Shown here: in pieces, positions 57,323 to 64,000 of the stretch
Position numbering within the stretch: the stretch's first letter is position 1
How the letters are laid out: each line of letters starts with the position of its first letter
Origin: Acytostelium subglobosum LB1
Taxonomy: Eukaryota > Evosea > Eumycetozoa > Acytosteliales > Acytosteliaceae
Length of the DNA stretch: 64,000 nt
Direction of reading: 5' to 3'
Assembly: GCF_000787575.1 (NCBI RefSeq)
Contig: NW_012236492.1
Coordinates: 124,001-188,000 of the forward strand
Translations under genes and position numbers: made by a program
The notes under the pieces: model-generated
Seen by the model: only the letters and a program-made list of their open reading frames with translations
What the model was told of the DNA's origin: nothing
The model's database searches: none

Positions 57323-59220
57323 CTATTCTACATTTCTTAACATCTTGCTCACATGATCACTCCATTGATTGACCTTGATCTTCTTTGTGAGCAGTTCATC
57401 CAGTACATCACCTGAGCTAATGTTGCAATTCTTGCCGTGTGCCATTGCATCTGACTTTAGTGATAGAATCATCCAATTGAATGCGAACCTCTTGACTGAC
57501 ATGAGGTCATCCTCATCCTCAACCTTTGGTGCCGGTGTCTCCTTCTGTTTCTTTGCAAATAGACCACCAGGTTTCTTGAACAGATTGCTGTTTGATGTTG
57601 GTGATGTCGTCGATTGTGATGGTGGTGGTGGGGATGGAGCACTTGAGGTTGGAGCCTTCTTCTGGAGCAATGCCATTTGTTCGCTCAATGTCTTGACGTG
57701 TTCATTCAACAACTCCTTCTCTTTCTCTAATTGAATGATCCTGTTCTCGTTGTCCTTGATCCTCTTTTGATTGTTTGTCTCCAACTCTTTGGTTGATGAT
57801 GTTGGCGTTGGGGTGGGAGTTGGTGTTGGCGTTGGCGTGGAAGTTTGTTGCTGCTTGGACAACTTGTCAATCTGTTCTGACTTAACCTTGATCTCTTTGG
57901 CTTTCTCCTGGACATCCCTTTGAAGCCTGTCCACCTCCTTTTGTAACTTGTCGATGGCCTCTTTGTGTGACTTGTCTTGTTCCTTCTTGGAGTCTGGTGA
58001 TTGTTGTTGTTGGGTGAGCTGTTTGATCTGTTTCTGTGCATCTTGTAGTAGAGCGTCAACCTCCTTTGATTTGGAGGCCTGTTCATCAAACTTCTTCTTC
58101 AGCTCTACGTTCTCATTCTTTTGTATCAATAGCTTGTCCTCTAATGATTGATTTGATTCCTTTAGCTCATTGACCAACTCTGTAATATACTCCTTCTCCT
58201 CTTGCACACATTTGATATTCTCCAATTCATCCTGCCACTTATTATTCAACTGATGAGCGTATGTCTCCAACACCGATCTTTCCTTTGCATCCTCTGCCGC
58301 CTGTTTCATCAACTGATCAATCTTTGACATCGCCTCTGACAACTTCTCTTCCACTGATCTTTTATCTTGAGTTGATTGATTGATTGAGTGAGTGAGTTAG
58401 TATGATTGATGGATAATTTGGGGATGGAACTATTCCAGCCAACTCAAACTCACCTTCTTTACCCAAGTCACCAGACTTGATCTTGTAGAGGATGGTATTG
58501 TTGATTTCGTATAGTACGTTAAAGTCCTCAACCATACACTTGACAATGTCCATGGTGTAGTTGGTGGCGTTCATCATTGTTTCGAATGACTCCTCCTTGG
58601 GTCTGAGCAATGTTGGCGCAAACACAATGGCAATATTGGCAGAGGTCATCTTGTTCTTCTCTTGGTGCACCTGCAGAGTGTACAGGAATTTAAGTACCAT
58701 CTGGAGTATCTCTGCATTCTCCTTTGGCAACGCTGGCAACAATGACTTGACGAATGATATCTTTGCATTCCTGTCTTTGATATCATATGCACCCAAGAAG
58801 TTCTTGTACAAATCGAATGTCAACAATGGCTCATCCATATCCCTAAGGAACATCTTCAATGCTCCACTAATACTATGTTTATCTTGTATCTTGCCCAAGT
58901 CTACATCCTCATCTGATTCATTTCATTAGATTGGGATTGATTTGATTAGTGTGTGTGTGTGAGAATGAGTGTGTATGTGTGGCTGGGAGTACGGAAGGAC
59001 ACTTACCATTTTCCAATGACTTCTTCAACTCCTTGACCTTTGTGATATTGCCAGATATCCTACAGAGGCCTTCTATCTCTATACAGTTGTCCAATAGGTA
59101 GTTGACCAACTTCCTCAGCGCCACAATAACAACTTGTTTCTGTTTCTTCTTCTTCTCGCTTGGCTTCAAAATCTTCTTCAAAGTTTTGGAGACTGCTTTC
59201 TTTTTTGCTGTTGGTTCCAT
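57323..59220 (-). CDS. RhoGAP protein with coiled coil
   Basis: Three exons on the minus strand: 59007-59220, 58454-58912 and 57323-58365; 571 aa. The RhoGAP domain covers about residues 30-220: VNYLLDNCIEIEGLCRISGN (arginine finger in the CRISG motif), KHSISGALKMFLRDMDEPLL and SANIAIVFAPTLLRP. A long coiled coil follows (residues about 230-440), with a Thr-Pro repeat of about eight units in the middle, then a Pro-rich segment and a folded C-terminal end (SVKRFAFNWMILSLKSDAMA). It should turn off a Rho/Rac GTPase. The Thr-Pro run and the C-terminal end are not seen in common RhoGAP families. Frames and junctions are clean. Confidence 0.92.
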
Positions 59221-59544
59221 TATTATATCTATCTATCTGTATTTATTTATTAAGTAGTCAACAATGTTTTTTGGGGGTGAACCAAAGCAAATCAAATCAA
59301 GTCACTGACAGGTTTTGCACTCCAATCGATTGGATCGAATATTTGATACACATCAAAAAAGCCCACTTTTTATTTGAATGCTGGCACGTAAAACGATCCG
59401 TTTCAATGAACATTCATTGTATTGGTATTCACCAATAGCATGAATCTAGATTTTGTTCTTGATTTCCGAAGTCATGATATCATTGACTAATGTTGTTGTC
59501 GTTTCGTACTTTCTAGTTTATTGACTTTAGGTCGACTAATCAGT
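59221..59544. other. Intergenic region
   Basis: Upstream of the RhoGAP gene and downstream of HSP60. No gene seen. Confidence 0.4.
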
Positions 59545-61481
<1,937 letters not shown>

Positions 61482-61784
61482 CTTTCTCTCTCTATCTAAC
61501 TAATTATGTGAATAAATGTATTACTATTGATTGAATGAATGATTGATTGATTGATTCTTAGACTGATGATTATTGATTAGGTAATCGAGTGTGTCACACT
61601 AAAAGAAGATGTTCGCCAAAACAATTAGTCGAGTAACGTTACTACCGTAGCAGAAATGGCAAGATTGATTAGAAGGAAGGAATCAAAAGTTTGAGAAGGG
61701 CAAAGGTTGTGAGAGGGTGTGATAGATTGATTGATTGTAGTATTTATCTTGAGATATATATTTATAATAGTAGCAGTAACATAC
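61482..61784. other. Divergent promoter region HSP60 / Cys-rich gene
   Basis: AT-rich shared upstream DNA, with a GATTGATTG run. I looked for heat-shock elements and found only poorly spaced GAA/TTC pairs. Confidence 0.4.
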
Positions 61785-62501
61785 ATGAAGAAGGAGAAGC
61801 TTCCGACAAAGTGTCGTGGATTATCGCCAAATGCATATCCAGAAGGCACCAAACACTGTCGACATGATCTGTGTGGAGAAGGATGNTACGACAATGTGGA
61901 AGTTGCCAATAGGATGATACGAACTAACTCCACAAGGAACACCCATGAGACCACTGTCCACCACGTCTGTTGTTGTGAAATACAAGATTGCCAAAGATGT
62001 AGGAATGGTGCCAGGGTATTCAAATCCATTCCTGTACAGACACCAAGTGCCAACCTGGTTCCTGCACAGTTGCCAAGTGCGTCAGTCGAGACTGATCATG
62101 ACATGGTGGTCAGCCACCAACATAAGAGGAAGAGCCCTGACACTCCAGATACCAGCACTGTTGGAGAGGGCCCCCGTGTCGCTTGCCAACACGATACTTG
62201 CAAAAGGACGTTCAGCACGTCACAGTACAGAATCGACAACGAGAGGACCGTGTCGCACACGATGTGCTCTTTGGAGTGCAAGGCCTGCATGGCGTACGAC
62301 AAGATCTGTAGCCAATGCAATTGCCTCAAGAGCCCGAGCACCGACGACATCCTCTTGGTGGTCAAGGCAGTGTCTGAACTGTCGACTGGAAACAGGAGTG
62401 CTATCCTNCAACACTTGGTGTCTTCAGAGTCCTTAAAGATAGCAACTGATGAAGTCCAGATGGAGGTTGGTAAGTTGAGTTGTTGGTGGAATCACATGTA
62501 A
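61785..62501 (+). CDS. Cys/His-rich protein with duplicated module, unknown family
   Basis: The frame opens at ATG 61785 (MKKEKLPTKCRGLSPNAYPE) and includes two N bases (61886, 62408). Two related modules are visible: CRHDLCGEG ... NTHETTVHHVCC with CEIQDCQRC, and CQHDTCKRTF ... DNERTVSHTMCS with CKACMAYDKICSQC. The shared pattern is C-x-H-D-x-C, about 30 residues, N-x-E-x-T-V-x-H-x-x-C, then CxxC pairs, which suggests metal binding. A canonical GTAAGT donor at 62470 suggests the exon really ends at 62469 and that an intron, now carrying a hAT-like insertion, follows; read straight on, the frame stops in the element's target site (TAA at 62499-62501). No known family comes to mind. Confidence 0.55.
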   Translation: MKKEKLPTKCRGLSPNAYPEGTKHCRHDLCGEGXYDNVEVANRMIRTNSTRNTHETTVHHVCCCEIQDCQRCRNGARVFKSIPVQTPSANLVPAQLPSASVETDHDMVVSHQHKRKSPDTPDTSTVGEGPRVACQHDTCKRTFSTSQYRIDNERTVSHTMCSLECKACMAYDKICSQCNCLKSPSTDDILLVVKAVSELSTGNRSAIXQHLVSSESLKIATDEVQMEVGKLSCWWNHM

Positions 62502-62504
62502 ACT

Positions 62505-63262
62505 CAGGGTTTGAAGATGGGTAGGTAGGTATAAACCGATGCTTTTTTTTACCTACCCATTCATCAAACCGGCTCTTTTTGTAAGACAAATACCGACCGT
62601 TCACCTGACCTATTTATAAAAATTGAACCTATTTCGGTTCGAACCGNCTTTTTTTTTNTGNGGGGGGGCTATTCCCCCCGAAGGGAATTGGTCCCAAAAA
62701 CCCCCCAATGGAATAATTCCGGTTCAACTTCAATGATCAACTTCATCAATGCAATTTTTATNCTTTTTCATTTTATTGACATTTGTTTCGTGAGGTCNGC
62801 GGAAGTGTGAGTAGTTAGTTGACAGTCATTCAAAAACAAAGAGGATACATGATACATGATACAGGTCAATGGATACTTCCATCACCTTATGTCCAATCAC
62901 TCACCATATATCCATCCATACCATCTATATCATCCACACGATACACGATCACATACTGATACACTATAAAGAGACAGAGATATGATAACAATTACCTTAT
63001 TCACTGATGATCTTATTTGAATGATTCCAAAGGAATAGGAGCGATCATACANACATGATATACAGGACACCATACAGGCAATCAAACACAGTGTGATATG
63101 GCTGTGATGGCGGCTCGCTCCGCGAATACCTAACCCTACCGACGGCCCGGTGGAACCAAACCGTCTTAGTACCTACTCATTCTTCATCGGTTCGACCTGA
63201 TGCANTTGATGGGTAGTAAAATACTCAAACCGACGAACCGACCGACCCATCTTCAAACCCTG
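62505..63262. mobile_element. Non-autonomous hAT-like DNA transposon
   Basis: Perfect 18-bp terminal inverted repeats CAGGGTTTGAAGATGGGT (62505-62522) and its complement (63245-63262), flanked by the 8-bp direct repeat ATGTAAAC (62496-62503 and 63263-63270; one extra T sits before the left end). CAGGG ends with an 8-bp duplication fit the hAT superfamily. The ~758-bp element has no transposase ORF; inside are AT-rich and G/C-run stretches with several N bases. It is probably a short internally deleted copy. The left TIR continues into a GGTAGGTAGG repeat and the right one into GGTCGGTCGG. Confidence 0.78.
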
Positions 63263-63559
63263 ATGTAAACAAACGAGCCATCTAACTTACATTATTATAA
63301 TCCATCCAATNGATGAGATTGTCAACATGATCACAGTCCAACAACGCGCGAGAGCAGATTCAGNACTTTGGAGAAGATGACACAAGAGGAGGTCAAACAG
63401 CTTTAATATTCCAAGAGCAAGATCCNTAGCAGGAACTGGGACGGAGCAACATCTATCGCTGAATCAATACTTGGAGAATGATCGGACACACTTGTTCATC
63501 AAGCACTTCAAAGAGTTCACAAAACTCATGTGACACATCTCGAGTTGATTGCTACTTAG

Positions 63560-64000
63560 GAGGACCGGAGTCTGCACGACGATGACGAGCCCAGGGTGCT
63601 TCACCGAGGGGAGAACGTGAGGCGACCAAAGAAAAGGCCCAAGCTCAAGAACGTGGATCGCTTTGTGGCAGTGGCCATATCGCACAGGAATCATGCAGTG
63701 CTGCAGGTGCTGTTCGAGTACAACGTACAGCTCAATCAGGTGTATGTCAACCTTCTCACCAATGTCCACATCAACTCGACGATCAAAAACAATGGCGCCA
63801 ACTTTATGGCCTTCATCATTGACGCAAGCTCGAGACACCAGAATCAGAATCACTGCCATCCCATCACACTCAATATGATCAATTGGCAGGACATTGTCGA
63901 CTACAACATCTTTAGGCTGTTGTTTGGCATCATCCACAGGTTTAGGCGCTCCTTCCAGCCCGAGCTGACAAGATCGATTGGCTCGCTCGAGAATTCGCTG
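63560..64000 (+). CDS. Partial gene of unknown family, runs off the window
   Basis: An open frame of 147 codons reaches the right edge: EDRSLHDDDEPRVLHRGENV, a basic run RRPKKRPKLK, then KNVDRFVAVAISHRNHAVLQ, EYNVQLNQVYVNLLTNVHIN and DIVDYNIFRLLFGIIHRFRR. Codons prefer G/C in third position, unlike the flanking intergenic DNA. Related protein-like text continues upstream (SRNWDGATSIAESILGE, about 63428-63479; HVTHLELIAT, about 63527-63556) in other frames, with stops between, so the gene is spliced, broken or poorly sequenced. A minus-strand ORF of 157 codons overlaps; I judge the plus frame the better of the two. No family recognised. Confidence 0.42.

Noticed and set aside
61482-61784. Heat-shock elements upstream of HSP60
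   Set aside because: Only GAA/TTC pairs with wrong spacing (for example GAAGATGTTC) were found; no nGAAnnTTCn array.
62634-62645. tRNA-like B box GGTTCGAACC
   Set aside because: It lies inside the hAT-like element next to N bases, with no acceptor stem or anticodon arm around it. I found no tRNA gene in the window.
63464-63937. 157-codon minus-strand ORF at the right end
   Set aside because: The plus-strand frame is open to the edge, has a basic linker plus G/C-ending codon bias and related upstream pieces, so I prefer it; the choice is not certain.

Overview
The window is eukaryotic and almost certainly from a dictyostelid social amoeba. Genes are compact, with short introns (mostly 60-120 bp) that begin GTAAGT or GTATGT and end in TAG or CAG. 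Intergenic DNA is AT-rich and full of (ATTG)n/(TCAA)n repeats. Gene content fits: a Dictyostelium-type myosin light chain kinase, a polyketide-synthase reductase end, a Tgr-like IPT/TIG surface protein, a TKL kinase with Asn/Ser tracts, a large ankyrin-like repeat family member and a GH9 cellulase. Base composition is clearly less AT-rich than D. discoideum, so another dictyostelid lineage is likely; the species cannot be fixed from this sequence. Exon models below were built by hand from reading frames and splice signals; I had no transcript or database evidence.

Layout: 0-1.4 kb, PKS reductase end and a short-chain dehydrogenase (convergent). 2.3-7.1 kb, pelota, GPATCH1 and a tiny secreted-protein gene. 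7.9-15.8 kb, an F-box-like relic, a PH-PH-ArfGAP protein, a GH9 cellulase and an SLC17-like transporter. 16-22.3 kb, MLCK, an unrecognised small gene, tafazzin and a TKL kinase. 22.9-31 kb, UTP18, cystatin, an Spt23/Mga2-like protein, a decayed gene, NAA20 and a small acidic gene. 31-38.3 kb, a polycystin-type channel and a P4-ATPase. 38.3-40.4 kb, a gene-poor stretch holding strong hairpins. 40.4-51.2 kb, a two-TM small protein, a broken ankyrin-like gene, an AKAP17A-like protein, cohesin acetyltransferase, RPL11, RPL17 and a RING protein. 51.5-61.5 kb, NDUFS7, a Tgr-like gene with an in-frame stop, a Crinkler-like fossil, a RhoGAP and HSP60. 61.7-64 kb, a low-quality end (11 N bases) with a Cys/His-rich protein, a hAT-like transposon and a partial unrecognised gene.

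There is no operon logic. Neighbours are mostly unrelated housekeeping genes: ribosome rescue (pelota), rRNA processing (UTP18), ribosomal proteins, N-terminal acetylation (NAA20), cohesion (ESCO) and mitochondrial function (HSP60, NDUFS7, tafazzin). Signalling and cell-surface genes are interspersed. The accessory, fast-changing material (Tgr-like gene, Crinkler fossil, ankyrin-like gene, transposon, Cys-rich gene) is concentrated at 41-43.7 kb, 52-57 kb and after 61.7 kb. The most interesting leads are the tandem hairpins at about 40.1-40.2 kb, the duplicated Cys/His module with an adjacent hAT-like insertion, the polycystin channel with an altered pore motif, the repeated short motif in the RING protein, and the 87-aa secreted protein.
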